Source of the DNA: Bryobacteraceae bacterium
Lineage (GTDB): Bacteria > Acidobacteriota > Terriglobia > Bryobacterales > Bryobacteraceae
DNA: 64,000 nt
Direction of reading: 5' to 3'
Assembly: GCA_025056455.1 (NCBI GenBank)
Contig: JANWVY010000001.1
Coordinates: forward strand, 939,757 to 1,003,756
Part shown: positions 54,396-63,726 of the stretch, in pieces
How the letters are laid out: the number at the start of each line of letters is the position of its first letter
Position numbering within the stretch: the first letter of the stretch is position 1
Notes under the pieces: model-generated
Told to the model about the DNA's origin: nothing
What the model saw: the letters and a program-made list of their open reading frames with translations, nothing else
Database searches by the model: none
Translations under genes and position numbers: made by a program

Positions 54396-55385
54396 ATGAA
54401 ACAAATCCTGATGGACCGGCCGGGTGACCCAGCCAGCGTCATCCGGCTTGCCGATGGGCCGGAGCCTCCCGAACCCGGGCCCCACCAAGCGCTGGTTGAA
54501 CTCGTCGCTAGCCCCATTCACCCCGCTGATCTGTTAACGATTGCAGGAATGTATGCTGCCTCGCCAGGACCCATGCCGAAGGTTCCGGGTAAAGAAGGTT
54601 TAGGGCGGGTTTTGCGGGTCGGTGAGCTCGTTCAGCATCTCAAGCCCGGCGATCTCGTCCCAGTCCTGCTGGCAAACGACGGAGTGTGGCAAGAACGGCT
54701 CGTGCTTGAAGCCGAGCACTTAGTCGCTTTGCCTCCAGGCGGTGACCCGCTTCAATACGCCATGGGCTTCGCCAACCCGGCCACGGCCTTCCTGCTGCTT
54801 CGCGAGGTCGTGCCACTGGGATTAGGCGATTGGGTAATCCAGAACGCGGCCAATTCCTCGGTTGGACAGTTTCTCATTCAGCTGGCGCGACGCCAGGGAA
54901 TTCGTACCATCAACATCGTGCGGCGGGAGGGGCTGGCGGACAAACTCCACCAGCTCGGGGCCGACGTGGTGCTTGTGGATGGACCGGAGCTGCCGCGCCG
55001 TGTCGCCGAAATTAGCGCTGGCGCCCCCATTCGACTTGCGATTGATGCCGTGGCGGGAGAGGCCTCCGCTCGCCTGGCCGCCTGCCTGGCGCCCCGAGGC
55101 ACACTGTGCAACTACGGGATGATGAGCGGCAAGAACGTCCAAGTTTCCCCCGCTGCTCTGATTGGTGCGGGAATCGTAGTTCGCGGCTTCTGGTTGACAC
55201 CAGCCCTCTCGGCCATGACGCCCGCACAGCGCGCCCAGCTGTTTGGGGAGCTGATCGCTCTGCTGGCTAGCGGCACGATCCGGGCAGCCGTGGAGGCGAC
55301 CTATCCTTTTTCCCGCGTTCACGAGGCGCTGGCTCATGCCGCGCGCGGGGAGCGCTCAGGAAAAATCTTTCTTGTCCCGCATTAG
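54396..55385 (+). CDS. MDR-family oxidoreductase, 2-enoyl-thioester-reductase-like
   Basis: A 329-residue NADPH-dependent reductase of the medium-chain dehydrogenase superfamily. It lacks the structural zinc cysteines and matches the MECR/Etr1 type: SPIHPADLLTIAGMYA, PKVPGKEGLGRVLRVGE, the cofactor loop VIQNAANSSVGQFLIQLA, RTINIVRREG, and GTLCNYGMMSG near the substrate site. These reduce trans-2-enoyl thioesters in fatty-acid synthesis, though quinone reduction is also possible. The start ATG at 54396 has no strong ribosome site. It may be coupled to the small upstream gene. Confidence 0.85.
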   Translation: MKQILMDRPGDPASVIRLADGPEPPEPGPHQALVELVASPIHPADLLTIAGMYAASPGPMPKVPGKEGLGRVLRVGELVQHLKPGDLVPVLLANDGVWQERLVLEAEHLVALPPGGDPLQYAMGFANPATAFLLLREVVPLGLGDWVIQNAANSSVGQFLIQLARRQGIRTINIVRREGLADKLHQLGADVVLVDGPELPRRVAEISAGAPIRLAIDAVAGEASARLAACLAPRGTLCNYGMMSGKNVQVSPAALIGAGIVVRGFWLTPALSAMTPAQRAQLFGELIALLASGTIRAAVEATYPFSRVHEALAHAARGERSGKIFLVPH

Positions 55386-55473
55386 CCGCGGAGAACGAAA
55401 ATTGTCTGAGCTCTAGTACTGTTCACCATAAAGTTTCATGCCCTTGCGGCCGATGTCCCCTGCAAGGAGACCC

Positions 55474-56073
55474 ATGACTCGACAACTCGTTCTCGGATTG
55501 ATCCTGGTTACGAGCGCCGCCCAGGCCGGCATCTGGCCCTTCAAAAAGGAGAAGGTCCACAAGAGCGCAGCCTCGCCCGCGGTGGACTCGAAAGCAGTCG
55601 CTCAGCCTGCGCAAGGATTCGATAGCGTTTACACCCAGGGAACGGTGGCCATGATCCCGCAACTGACCCCTGGGAAACTGGACCTTTCCGATCGCCAAAC
55701 GCTCCGGTTCCAATTTGGCAAACCCGTCTGGTCGCTGCCTTACAAAAAGATCTCCTCCATCGAGGTGTACGATAAATTCCCTCCGGAGTTGTTCAAAATG
55801 CCTTTCGTTCACAAAAAGAAGCGGGTGTTTACGCTGCACTTTGAGAGTGAGCGCGGCAAGCAGCGCGTCGAATTCGAGATGGGATTGGAGGCAGCGGCTT
55901 CGGTTTTACCCCTACTTGAGGAGCGCAGTGGCCGCGTAGCCTTTGTCGAGGGACAAAAAGATGCCGAAAGCGCCTGGACAGACCGGTATTGGAAGACCGC
56001 TGCGAACGCCCATAAATGGGAAGAGGCCGCCAGTGGCAACGCGAAAGTCATGACGGCCTCAAAAGAGGAGTAA
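55474..56073 (+). CDS. Exported protein of unknown function
   Basis: From the ATG at 55474, 7 nt after an AAGGAG site, the protein is 199 residues. A signal peptide (RQLVLGLILVTSAAQAG) is followed by a Lys-rich stretch (WPFKKEKVHKSAAS), then a strand-rich region near residues 70-145 (LRFQFGKPVWSLPYKKISSI, KKRVFTLHFESERGKQRVE) that looks like a small PH-like or lipocalin-size beta domain, and a basic C-terminal tail. No family recognised. Gene starts upstream at 55438 would remove the signal peptide from the N-terminus. Confidence 0.65.
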   Translation: MTRQLVLGLILVTSAAQAGIWPFKKEKVHKSAASPAVDSKAVAQPAQGFDSVYTQGTVAMIPQLTPGKLDLSDRQTLRFQFGKPVWSLPYKKISSIEVYDKFPPELFKMPFVHKKKRVFTLHFESERGKQRVEFEMGLEAAASVLPLLEERSGRVAFVEGQKDAESAWTDRYWKTAANAHKWEEAASGNAKVMTASKEE

Positions 56074-56144
56074 CCATCTCTCCTTTCTCCAACTTTTTAC
56101 GGCGTCTCAGGGCGGTGTGGAGAGCTGCCGCGGCGGCTTGGACT

Positions 56145-56228
56145 GCGTCGCTCAACCCCGCCCCGTAGGACCGCCTCCATGAGAGCCACCTGACCCGGCG
56201 CGACAGCTCGTACGGCGTCGCTCAACCC
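56145..56228. repeat. Direct repeat pair in an intergenic region
   Basis: GCGTCGCTCAACCC occurs at 56145-56158 and 56215-56228, 70 bp apart. The 275-nt gap between the two genes around it (56074-56348) has no gene that I can support. Meaning unknown; possibly a remnant of a longer repeat. Confidence 0.35.
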
Positions 56229-56348
56229 TGCTAGCTCATCACCCGAACCGCCTAGCTCGCGTTCGCACCAAGCGCCTTGCTCGCGGTCCTCCGTACAACC
56301 CAGCAGGGCTTTCTAGTTGGGCTTATACTAGCCACAAGGTGCGAATCC

Positions 56349-57812
56349 ATGATTGAGATCGTGTTGGTCGCCGCGGGCATGTCAACTGTCCTCGCCGTAG
56401 CCTTGGGGCTCGGCTACTGGCTGGCATGGATGATTCGGGGAAACGCGATACGAAAACTGCAGGCAATCCATGAGAAGCTGGCTCAACAAGGCAGCGAAGA
56501 TCTGAGAAACAAACAGGCGCAGCTTCAGGCACTGGAACGCAAGTTGATCGCCCAAGGTTCCGCACTGAAGGCTCGCGAAGAGGAAATCATTCGCCTGCGA
56601 AAGCGACTGGCTACGGTCGAGAAACAGCTTCTTGACCAGGTGACAGAATTTGAGGTCGTGAGCCTCCAGATGGAGGCGCGCGAAAAAAAGCTCGAAAGTG
56701 TTACCGCCGATCTCACCCGCGCGCAGAATTGTCTGGCTACGCTGCAATCCGAGTTCTTCCAAGCCCAAACTTCCTGGTCCGAGCAGGAGAAAACACTCCG
56801 AGAGCAATTGAGCGCCGTTACCAACCAAATCGACAACCTCACCCAGGAGCGAAACCAGCTCATCGAGCGAGAGTCTCGCCTGAGCGCCGAGCTCCAGAGT
56901 CGCTCTGACTCTCTCATGCAACTAGAGAAAAAGTACGCCGAGCTCCAGCAGCTTCACAAAGAGGAAACCAGCCGGCTGCGCCAGTCTCTGGACCAAGCAC
57001 AACAGGCCGCAGGACAGGCCGCCCTCGAAATAGCCGGCCTCGAGCAGCGTCTTCGATCCCTTGAATCGGAACGCCCGCAAGCCAGGGTTCAAGCTAATCG
57101 CGCAACAGCGCAATCGGTTGCGGAAGTGCACGAGTTGCAGGAGCGATTGCAGGTCACTCAGAAGGAGGCCGAAGGGTTACGACAGCAGCTCCGGGCCATG
57201 GAATCGGCCATGCGCACCCAGCCGGAAGCGCGCGCTGGTTCCCCTCAGTTCCCCGTGGAGGAACGGATCGGTCAGCCCCAAAGCCTCCTCTCACCGCCTC
57301 TCCAAACCCGCTGCGAGACCCAAGTCGAGGCCCTGTCCAGGCGGGTTTCGAGTCTCGAGTCTGACCGGGGCGAGGTCATCGGGCTCCTTCACTCGATGCC
57401 AGAACGAGCGGTCGCCGCCTCCGCGGGTGGCCGCGTGGTGACGCTTCCTCTCCCAGAGCTACGTCATTCCCCAGCCCCGCATTCCTCACCGCCCCCCTTT
57501 TGGCAGCAGGAACTCGATCAGGCCCGAGCCGAAATCGCTGTTTTGCGCCGTCGCTTGCACGCCTGCGAAACTGAATTTGAGGAGATTCGCACCGCTTCAC
57601 AAACGCTCCACACCGACCTGCTCGCTGAAAACGAACGGTTGCGCCGGATCAATTCCAGCCAGATGGCTCCTCGTGAGCCCGCCCTCGCACCCCTTCTCGC
57701 ACAAGTCGAACGCTTGGAAAACCACGTCCGAATCCTGGAAGCGGACAAACAGGAGCTTTTAGGCGAGCTACGCCGGGTCAGAAAATCGCGCTGCGCGGTT
57801 GGGATGTTCTAG
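56349..57812 (+). CDS. Membrane-anchored coiled-coil protein
   Basis: A 487-residue protein from an ATG at 56349 with AAGGTG upstream. One membrane helix ([20 protein letters not shown], residues 2-27) is followed by a nearly continuous coiled coil from about 35 to 320 ([68 protein letters not shown]). A Pro-rich break (about 375-415) and another coiled segment end the protein ([34 protein letters not shown]). Structural or septum/envelope scaffold roles are plausible; no family recognised. Another coiled-coil start at 56277 is unlikely. Confidence 0.72.
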   Translation: MIEIVLVAAGMSTVLAVALGLGYWLAWMIRGNAIRKLQAIHEKLAQQGSEDLRNKQAQLQALERKLIAQGSALKAREEEIIRLRKRLATVEKQLLDQVTEFEVVSLQMEAREKKLESVTADLTRAQNCLATLQSEFFQAQTSWSEQEKTLREQLSAVTNQIDNLTQERNQLIERESRLSAELQSRSDSLMQLEKKYAELQQLHKEETSRLRQSLDQAQQAAGQAALEIAGLEQRLRSLESERPQARVQANRATAQSVAEVHELQERLQVTQKEAEGLRQQLRAMESAMRTQPEARAGSPQFPVEERIGQPQSLLSPPLQTRCETQVEALSRRVSSLESDRGEVIGLLHSMPERAVAASAGGRVVTLPLPELRHSPAPHSSPPPFWQQELDQARAEIAVLRRRLHACETEFEEIRTASQTLHTDLLAENERLRRINSSQMAPREPALAPLLAQVERLENHVRILEADKQELLGELRRVRKSRCAVGMF

Positions 57813-57909
57813 CTGCGCTGCACTCCTGTCCCAAAGATCCTTCAACCGTCCGGCCCCCGCAGCGGTAGGAAACCTCCTCGTTGAGCTCATTGCTTTCCCA
57901 ATCTCCCTA

Positions 57910-57923
57910 TTGTCTATGGACAA
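57910..57923 (+). promoter_or_regulatory. Palindrome upstream of cysD (possible operator)
   Basis: TTGTC TATG GACAA is a perfect 5-bp inverted repeat with a 4-nt centre, ending 31 nt before the cysD ATG. Its size fits a regulator binding site near the promoter of a sulfur operon. No regulator gene is nearby to match it with. Confidence 0.4.
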
Positions 57924-57954
57924 GAGGGTAATTACACTGCTACACTTCTGCCAT

Positions 57955-58857
57955 ATGGGGTTATCGTCGCATCTTCGGGACTTGGAGGCCGAATCGATCC
58001 ACATTATCCGGGAAGTAGCAGCCGAGTTCGCCAAGCCAGTGATGTTGTACTCCATTGGCAAGGACTCCTCGGTAATGCTGCGCTTAGCGCAGAAGGCCTT
58101 TTATCCGGCCCCCATTCCCTTTCCTTTGCTCCATGTTGATACGGGATACAAATTCCGCGAAATGATCGAGTTTCGTGACTGGTATCCAAAGTCGATTGGA
58201 TGCGAGCTGCGGGTCTGGCGCAATGAGGAGGCGATTGCCGCAGGCGCAAGTCCCGTCAAGCTCGGCACATCGAAATGTTGCCATCTGTTGAAGACTCGCG
58301 GTTTGTTAGGGGCGCTTGAGGCGGGCGGCTACGATGCGGCCTTTGGCGGGGCCCGCCGTGACGAAGAGAAGTCCCGGGCAAAAGAGCGTATCTTTTCCTT
58401 TCGCGATCAGTTCGGGCAGTGGGATCCCAAAAACCAGCGACCAGAACTGTGGAATTTGTATAACTCGCGCATTGACAAGGGCCAAAGTATTCGCGTCTTT
58501 CCGTTGTCTAACTGGACGGAGCTCGACATCTGGCATTACATTCATTTGGAGAAAATTCCCGTGGTGCCGCTGTATTTTGCCAAGGTACGGGAAATGATCG
58601 TACGCGGCGATTCGCTCATTCCGCCCGAGCATAATGTGTATCCTTTACTGCCGGGAGAAAAACCCCAGCCAGTACTCTGCCGCATGCGGTCAATCGGCTG
58701 CACGCCTTGCACGGGAGCCATTCGCTCGGAAGCGGATACCGTACCCAAAATCATCGAGGAACTGCTCGCCCTGCGCCGTTCGGAGCGGGAGTACCGCATC
58801 ATTGACCACGATCAGGAAGGCTCCATGGAGCTCAAAAAACGGGAGGGGTATTTCTAA
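57955..58857 (+). CDS. cysD: Sulfate adenylyltransferase subunit 2
   Basis: A 300-residue PP-loop enzyme that, with CysN, makes adenosine 5'-phosphosulfate (APS) from sulfate and ATP. The PP-loop is [20 protein letters not shown] near residue 35-50, and further conserved text includes [48 protein letters not shown] and [14 protein letters not shown]. Length is close to the usual 302. A frame continues 52 codons upstream but the ATG at 57955 fits the family start ([20 protein letters not shown]). The stop is directly followed by cysN. Confidence 0.94.
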   Translation: MGLSSHLRDLEAESIHIIREVAAEFAKPVMLYSIGKDSSVMLRLAQKAFYPAPIPFPLLHVDTGYKFREMIEFRDWYPKSIGCELRVWRNEEAIAAGASPVKLGTSKCCHLLKTRGLLGALEAGGYDAAFGGARRDEEKSRAKERIFSFRDQFGQWDPKNQRPELWNLYNSRIDKGQSIRVFPLSNWTELDIWHYIHLEKIPVVPLYFAKVREMIVRGDSLIPPEHNVYPLLPGEKPQPVLCRMRSIGCTPCTGAIRSEADTVPKIIEELLALRRSEREYRIIDHDQEGSMELKKREGYF

Positions 58858-60534
58858 ATGGCGGCCGTGGAAAGCAACATCGAACTGAGCCCTTCAGCGA
58901 AGCAGGCCGGGCTGACGATTGAAGAATTCCTTGAGCAAGAAGCGAAGAAGGAGTTGTTGCGCTTTTTCACCTGTGGCAGCGTCGACGATGGCAAATCCAC
59001 GCTGATCGGCCGCCTGCTGTATGACGCCCGGGGCATTTACGAAGATCAACTGGCATCCATTCAGACAAGCAAGGTTAACCGTTCGACTGGGCCGATTGAT
59101 TTTTCTCTGCTCACCGACGGGTTACGCGCCGAGCGGGAGCAGGGCATCACCATTGACGTAGCCTACCGGTATTTCTCTACCCCCAAACGAAAGTTCATCA
59201 TTGCCGATACGCCAGGCCATGAGCAATATACGCGCAATATGGCGACTGGGGCGTCAACGGCGTCGCTAGCCATTGTTCTCGTCGATGCGCGTCACGGCGT
59301 GCTCCCGCAGACCCGGCGCCATGCGACGATCGCAAGTTTGTTGGGCATTCCCCGCGTGGTGGTTGCCGTCAACAAGATGGATCTTTTGGGCTTTCGAGAA
59401 GAGGTGTATCGCCAGATTGTGCGAGATTTCCATGCATTCGCTGATACGCTTGGCTTTGAGCAGATTCTCGCCATTCCCGTAAGCGCGCTCGAAGGGGATA
59501 ATGTGACAGCGCGTAGCGCCAGGACTCCTTGGTATGACGGGCCTTCGCTCATGGAAGTGCTCGAAACGGCGCCGGCCAGCAGTAGGGATCGTGACCAGCC
59601 GGCGCGTTTTCCAGTGCAATATGTTATCCGGCCCAATCAAGACTTTCGCGGCTATGCAGGGCAGATTGCGTCGGGTGTCTTTCGCCGCGGCGACGAAGTC
59701 GTCATTCTGCCTTCCGGGCAGCGAAGCCGCATTGCCTCGATTGTGACTTTTCATGGCGAGCTGGAGGAAGCCACGGCGCCCGCGTCGGTCACCTTGACTC
59801 TCAAAGATGAGCGCGACATCAGCCGGGGAGATCTCCTGGCGCACCCGGGACAAGAGCCCCAGGTGGCCCGCCAGTTTGAGGCGGATGTGGTGTGGATGGT
59901 GGAGGACGCTCTGACAACAGGCAGAAATTTTCTGCTGAAGCACACCACACAGCTAGTCAACGCGCGAGTGACTTCAATTGAAAGTCGGCTGGACATCGCG
60001 ACCATGGAGCGTAGCTCCGCCCATCACCTCAGCCTAAATGACATCGGCGTTGTGCGAATTGAAGCGAGCCGGCCCATCCTTTTCGATCCCTACCGTTTGA
60101 ACCGCGCAACGGGATCCTTCATTCTCATCGACCCGATTTCAAACCTTACGGCGGGTGCTGGCATGATCCGCCATGCCATCCAACGAAAAACCCAGGACGA
60201 TGTGCCAGTGACCCCGGCCGAGCGGGCAGCGCGGAACCACCATGCCCCGGCTTTGCTGCGGCTTTCCGACCGCGAACTAGCCAGACGTCTCGAGCGCCGC
60301 TTGTTCGATCACGGCTGCCAGGTGGTCTTCAGCGAAGACCTATCTGCTGCGCGGGGCCTGTTCGACGCCGGCTTGATTGTCATTTCTCCCGCGATTGACG
60401 ACCCGAGCGCTCTCGATCTGAACGCACTGCCTCTGCCCGCTAGCGCCGCATCAGCCATCGACGCAATTGTCGACTATCTGGAACAAAAAGGAGTGTTAGA
60501 ATCCGGCAGCTTGAACCTGGGAGAGGGGATTTGA
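58858..60534 (+). CDS. cysN: Sulfate adenylyltransferase subunit 1 (GTPase) with degenerate CysC-like tail
   Basis: A 558-residue protein. The GTPase core drives APS formation: G1 GSVDDGKSTLIGR (residues 40-52), AEREQGITIDVAYRYF, G3 DTPGHEQYTRN, G4 NKMDLL, then EF-Tu-like beta domains to about 440. CysN alone is about 475 residues, and CysNC about 630. The extra C-terminus (about 458-550; LSDRELARRLERRLFDHG, LFDAGLIVISPAIDD, AIVDYLEQKGVLE) resembles a shortened APS-kinase domain that has lost its P-loop (GLSGAGKST type), so no kinase activity is expected. It starts one base after cysD and is followed by cysH. Confidence 0.9.
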   Translation: MAAVESNIELSPSAKQAGLTIEEFLEQEAKKELLRFFTCGSVDDGKSTLIGRLLYDARGIYEDQLASIQTSKVNRSTGPIDFSLLTDGLRAEREQGITIDVAYRYFSTPKRKFIIADTPGHEQYTRNMATGASTASLAIVLVDARHGVLPQTRRHATIASLLGIPRVVVAVNKMDLLGFREEVYRQIVRDFHAFADTLGFEQILAIPVSALEGDNVTARSARTPWYDGPSLMEVLETAPASSRDRDQPARFPVQYVIRPNQDFRGYAGQIASGVFRRGDEVVILPSGQRSRIASIVTFHGELEEATAPASVTLTLKDERDISRGDLLAHPGQEPQVARQFEADVVWMVEDALTTGRNFLLKHTTQLVNARVTSIESRLDIATMERSSAHHLSLNDIGVVRIEASRPILFDPYRLNRATGSFILIDPISNLTAGAGMIRHAIQRKTQDDVPVTPAERAARNHHAPALLRLSDRELARRLERRLFDHGCQVVFSEDLSAARGLFDAGLIVISPAIDDPSALDLNALPLPASAASAIDAIVDYLEQKGVLESGSLNLGEGI

Positions 60535-60570
60535 GGGCGGCGAAACCGATCAAGAAAGGAGGTAAGCGGC

Positions 60571-61245
60571 ATGGAAGCGAAGCTGTCTGAGGACAACGCA
60601 CGTCAACTGGTTCGCCAGTATTTGGAGGGCGAGGAGCCGGCCTGCATCACTTGCAGCTTCCAGGCCGAGGACATGGTGGTTCTCCATCTGGCGCGCGAAG
60701 TCCGGCCACAGATCCCCGTGTTATTCCTAGAAACGGGCTATCATTTCCCAGAAACCTACGCCTACCGCGACCGCTACGCGGCAGAGTGGGGTTTACACCT
60801 CGTCAATCTGGCCCCGGAAACAACTGTCGCCGAGCACGAACGGCAATTTGGCAAGCTCTACCAAACTTCACCTGCGCAATGTTGCCAGATCCGTAAGGTT
60901 CAGCCCCTGATTGGCGGGTTGAAGCCATATCGAGTTTGGTTAACGGGATTACGGCGAGAGCAATCCCCCACCCGGGCTCACCTGCAACACGTCGAAGACC
61001 ATGTGCTCCCGGACGGGCACACCTTGAAGAAGATTAGCCCGCTTGCCGATTGGACGAACCGCGAAGTTTGGGCCTATCTCAAGCGCCACCGCATTGAGCC
61101 GCTGCCGCTCTATGAGCAGGGCTACACAAGCATTGGCTGCCAGCCCTGTACGACGCTTCCGCTCGACCCCAACAACCCGCGCTCGGGCCGCTGGGGCGGC
61201 GCAAAATTGGAATGCGGAATCCATACCTTCTCAGAAAAGAGGTGA
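60571..61245 (+). CDS. cysH: APS reductase (assimilatory, 4Fe-4S type)
   Basis: A 224-residue reductase converting APS to sulfite. Two cysteine pairs that bind a 4Fe-4S cluster are present: SPAQCCQIRKVQPL (103-104) and TSIGCQPCTTLPLDP (190, 193), with the catalytic Cys in KLECGIH (about 215). Enzymes with this cluster use APS directly; PAPS-specific CysH of enteric bacteria lacks the CC...CxxC set. A strong AAAGGAGG ribosome site precedes the ATG. It lies between cysN and a TauE/SafE permease. Confidence 0.93.
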   Translation: MEAKLSEDNARQLVRQYLEGEEPACITCSFQAEDMVVLHLAREVRPQIPVLFLETGYHFPETYAYRDRYAAEWGLHLVNLAPETTVAEHERQFGKLYQTSPAQCCQIRKVQPLIGGLKPYRVWLTGLRREQSPTRAHLQHVEDHVLPDGHTLKKISPLADWTNREVWAYLKRHRIEPLPLYEQGYTSIGCQPCTTLPLDPNNPRSGRWGGAKLECGIHTFSEKR

Positions 61246-61248
61246 GCC

Positions 61249-62001
61249 ATGACGACCCTCGCCGGCCTGCTGATCGGGCTCACCATTGGACTGACTGGAA
61301 TTGGAGGGGGAGTCTTAACGGCGCCCGTGTTGCTACTTTTTCTAGGCATGCCCGCACCGCAGGCGGTGGGTACGGCGCTCGTCTATGTGGCTGTGGTGAA
61401 GATTTTCGCCGCGCCGATGTTCATCCTGCGGCGACAGGTGAACTATCGCATTCTCGCTCTTCTGCTCGCGGGTGGAGTTCCAGGGGCGCTCGCGGGCTCC
61501 ATCTTCCTGAACCGGCTCTACAAAGGAGGAAGCGAAGGCTTGCTGCTGTTGTTGCTCGGCCTCACCATTGTGGTTTCCGCCGCCGCGACCTTCCTCAGGA
61601 GGCCATCGAGCGAAATTGAGCAACAAGACAAATCGCGGCGCTTGCCGTGGGTGAGTTTTGGCATCGGTCTGGAAGTTGGCTTTTCAAGCGCTGGCGCGGG
61701 CGCGCTTGGGTCGCTCGCCCTGATGCATTGGACGAAACTTTCGCCAGCGGCGATTGTTGGCACCGATGTGCTCTTTGGGTTGGCGCTCTCGGCAGCCGCG
61801 GGCAGCATCCATCTCGGATTTGGCGGCGTCGACGCCTTCGTCTTGCGCCAGCTGCTGTTAGGCGGTATCCCGGGCGCTATGGGCGGCGCTTGGCTAGCAA
61901 CAGTATGCCCGAACCGGGCCTTGCGCAAGGGCCTGGCCATCTGGCTCATGTGGCTTGGAGCCAATCTCTGCTGGCGCGGCGTGGGAGCCCTGGCCCGCTG
62001 A
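61249..62001 (+). CDS. TauE/SafE family permease
   Basis: A 250-residue membrane protein with about seven hydrophobic helices and the two-fold repeated TauE/SafE pattern: GLTIGLTGIGGGVLTAPVLL near the N-terminus and GLEVGFSSAGAGALGSLALM in the second half. The family moves sulfur compounds such as sulfite, sulfate or taurine. It starts right after the cysH stop with AAGAGG as ribosome site, so it is the fourth gene of the sulfur operon and probably the sulfate importer or a sulfite-export valve; sequence cannot decide. Confidence 0.88.
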   Translation: MTTLAGLLIGLTIGLTGIGGGVLTAPVLLLFLGMPAPQAVGTALVYVAVVKIFAAPMFILRRQVNYRILALLLAGGVPGALAGSIFLNRLYKGGSEGLLLLLLGLTIVVSAAATFLRRPSSEIEQQDKSRRLPWVSFGIGLEVGFSSAGAGALGSLALMHWTKLSPAAIVGTDVLFGLALSAAAGSIHLGFGGVDAFVLRQLLLGGIPGAMGGAWLATVCPNRALRKGLAIWLMWLGANLCWRGVGALAR

Positions 62002-62096
62002 TTCGCAGCGGCTTACGCTCGGGCCCGTTTGGTAGAATAGAGGGTTTCGCGCCTGATCGAAAATCACGCAATCTACCGGTTCATGAGGTTCTTTCA

Positions 62097-62654
62097 ATGC
62101 TTTCGGCAAACCAGTTGCGCCCTGGCATGGTGATTAAGTTCAACAACGAGCTGTATTCCATCTTCTCTTCCGTACACCGCACCCCGGGAAACCTTCGCGC
62201 CTTTGTTCAGGTGCGAATGCGGAACTTGCGAACGGGCGCCATGATTGACGAGCGTTTTGCGTCCGACGACCGCTTCGAAAAAGCCAATCTCGATGAACAA
62301 GAGATGGAGTATTTGTACGACGACGGCGAATATTACTATTTCATGAACACTGAGACGTTCGAACAAACGCATTTAACGAAGGATTTTCTCGGTGACGCCG
62401 TGTATTACCTCACCCCGCAGCTCAAAGTCCGGGTGGAATTTTTCGAAGGCAAGGCCATTAGCGTCCAACTACCGCCAACTGTTGATTTGACCGTCGTTGA
62501 GACCGAACCAGGCTTAAAAGGCGCGACCGTGTCTAACGTCACCAAACCCGCAAAACTGGAGACGGGACTCGTCGTGCAGGTGCCGCCGTTTATCAACCAG
62601 GGCGAGAAGATTCGCGTGAATACGGCCGAAGGCACCTACCAGGAACGCGCTTAA
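62097..62654 (+). CDS. efp: Elongation factor P
   Basis: A 185-residue EF-P that helps ribosomes synthesise Pro-Pro stretches. The N-terminal KOW-like domain, the linker (LTKDFLGDAVYYLTPQLKV) and the C-terminal OB domain (SVQLPPTVDLTVVETEPGLK; GATVSNVTKPAKLETG) are intact. The loop that contacts the P-site tRNA reads HRTPGNLRAFVQ, so the tip residue (position 32, aligned to E. coli Lys34) is Asn, not Lys or Arg. The ATG at 62097 fits the family; the frame continues upstream without a credible N-terminus. A TAGAAT (62033-62038) may be its -10. Confidence 0.93.
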   Translation: MLSANQLRPGMVIKFNNELYSIFSSVHRTPGNLRAFVQVRMRNLRTGAMIDERFASDDRFEKANLDEQEMEYLYDDGEYYYFMNTETFEQTHLTKDFLGDAVYYLTPQLKVRVEFFEGKAISVQLPPTVDLTVVETEPGLKGATVSNVTKPAKLETGLVVQVPPFINQGEKIRVNTAEGTYQERA

Positions 62655-62709
62655 GCGAAATTGGCCCATGTTTCGCAGCGGGGTTGACGCCGCGCCTCTC
62701 GAGGCGGAA

Positions 62710-63726
62710 TCACGGCTTCGGCTCGGAAGTAGTCCTCGGAGACGGGAAAAGTTGGCGCGCCTGGAAGCGCGAGAGCAACTCTGCTGAACAAGGCCGCACC
62801 GAACAAGCCGTCGCTAGCGCGTCGGCCACAGCGCCCTCCGGAGCCACAATCGAAACAGGTTTGGAGCGAGTGAGACCCAATCCAATGGCTGGATCCAAGA
62901 TGTGCGAATAGCGCAGGCCGCCGATTTCGACAAACTGATGCTCATCGCCGCTCGTGGAGATTGCCGCGTTCTGTAAGGCGTAAACTTCACCCTCAGCTTC
63001 AATCATCCACCCTGCCTTACCTGGGGGCGGATCGCCTACGGCGATATCCCCGCTCACAGCAACGAGGACACGGCTCACTCCCAGCGAGCGTAGCAGCCGC
63101 ACGACTTCGCTGGCCGCAAACCCCTTGGCGATTCCTCCAGCATCAAGCAACATCGAATCGCGTAGCAGCGTAACCGTGTGCCGGCGTTTGTCAATCCGCA
63201 AGAATTGATAGCCGCAGCGCTGGCGTGCGATTGCGACGGCGTAGGGTTCGGGAAGTTGCTTCGTCTTTCTCGCTTCTCGCCAAAGAGACACAAGCGGTCC
63301 GAGAGTGATGTCGAAGGCTCCCCCTGTAGCCTGAGCGATTTCTTGAGCCAGCTCGATGACCCGCATCACGTCGTGGCTCACAGGGATGGGGACACCCTTG
63401 GGAGAACGGCTCAGCCGCGTAAACTCGCTGTCCGGACGGTAATCGGAGAGCTTCTCCTCGAGCTCCCGGATGCGCTGAAAGGCCCGCTCAAAGACACGTT
63501 GCGCGGCGACCGCATCCCGGGCGTAGAGCCGGATTTGCACGAGGGTCCCCATGTGTGGCTCGACCGCTTCGAAACGCTCGAGCGAGGCGCCGTGGAGCGC
63601 AACCAGCGAGTTGCAGCTGACCAAAACCGCGCCCCAAAAGACCCTCCAAGCGAGACGAAACCCACACGCGGAGCGCTTGGCGCCGGAACGTTGCCCCAGA
63701 AAGCTCGACCCCTGGCCCCCTCGCAT
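62710..63726 (-). CDS. apbE: FAD:protein FMN transferase (ApbE family)
   Basis: A 338-residue ApbE that attaches FMN to Thr or Ser in proteins such as NqrC, RnfG or flavinylated reductases. The N-terminus has a signal with a lipobox-like LVSC, so it may be a lipoprotein. Motifs are PHMGTLVQIRLYARD, LSDYRPDSEFTRLSRS, MLLDAGGIAKGFAASEVV, ISTSGDEHQFVEIGG followed by HILDPAIG, and VADALATAC near the metal site. The ATG at 63726 shares its first base with the upstream stop (TGATG), so it is coupled to the gene before it. Long frames upstream of this start are not part of the protein. Confidence 0.9.
   Translation of the reverse strand: MRGGQGSSFLGQRSGAKRSACGFRLAWRVFWGAVLVSCNSLVALHGASLERFEAVEPHMGTLVQIRLYARDAVAAQRVFERAFQRIRELEEKLSDYRPDSEFTRLSRSPKGVPIPVSHDVMRVIELAQEIAQATGGAFDITLGPLVSLWREARKTKQLPEPYAVAIARQRCGYQFLRIDKRRHTVTLLRDSMLLDAGGIAKGFAASEVVRLLRSLGVSRVLVAVSGDIAVGDPPPGKAGWMIEAEGEVYALQNAAISTSGDEHQFVEIGGLRYSHILDPAIGLGLTRSKPVSIVAPEGAVADALATACSVRPCSAELLSRFQARQLFPSPRTTSEPKP

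Noticed and set aside
57813-57954. SAM or other sulfur riboswitch upstream of cysD
   Set aside because: The gap is too short and no riboswitch core was recognised; only the palindrome stands out.
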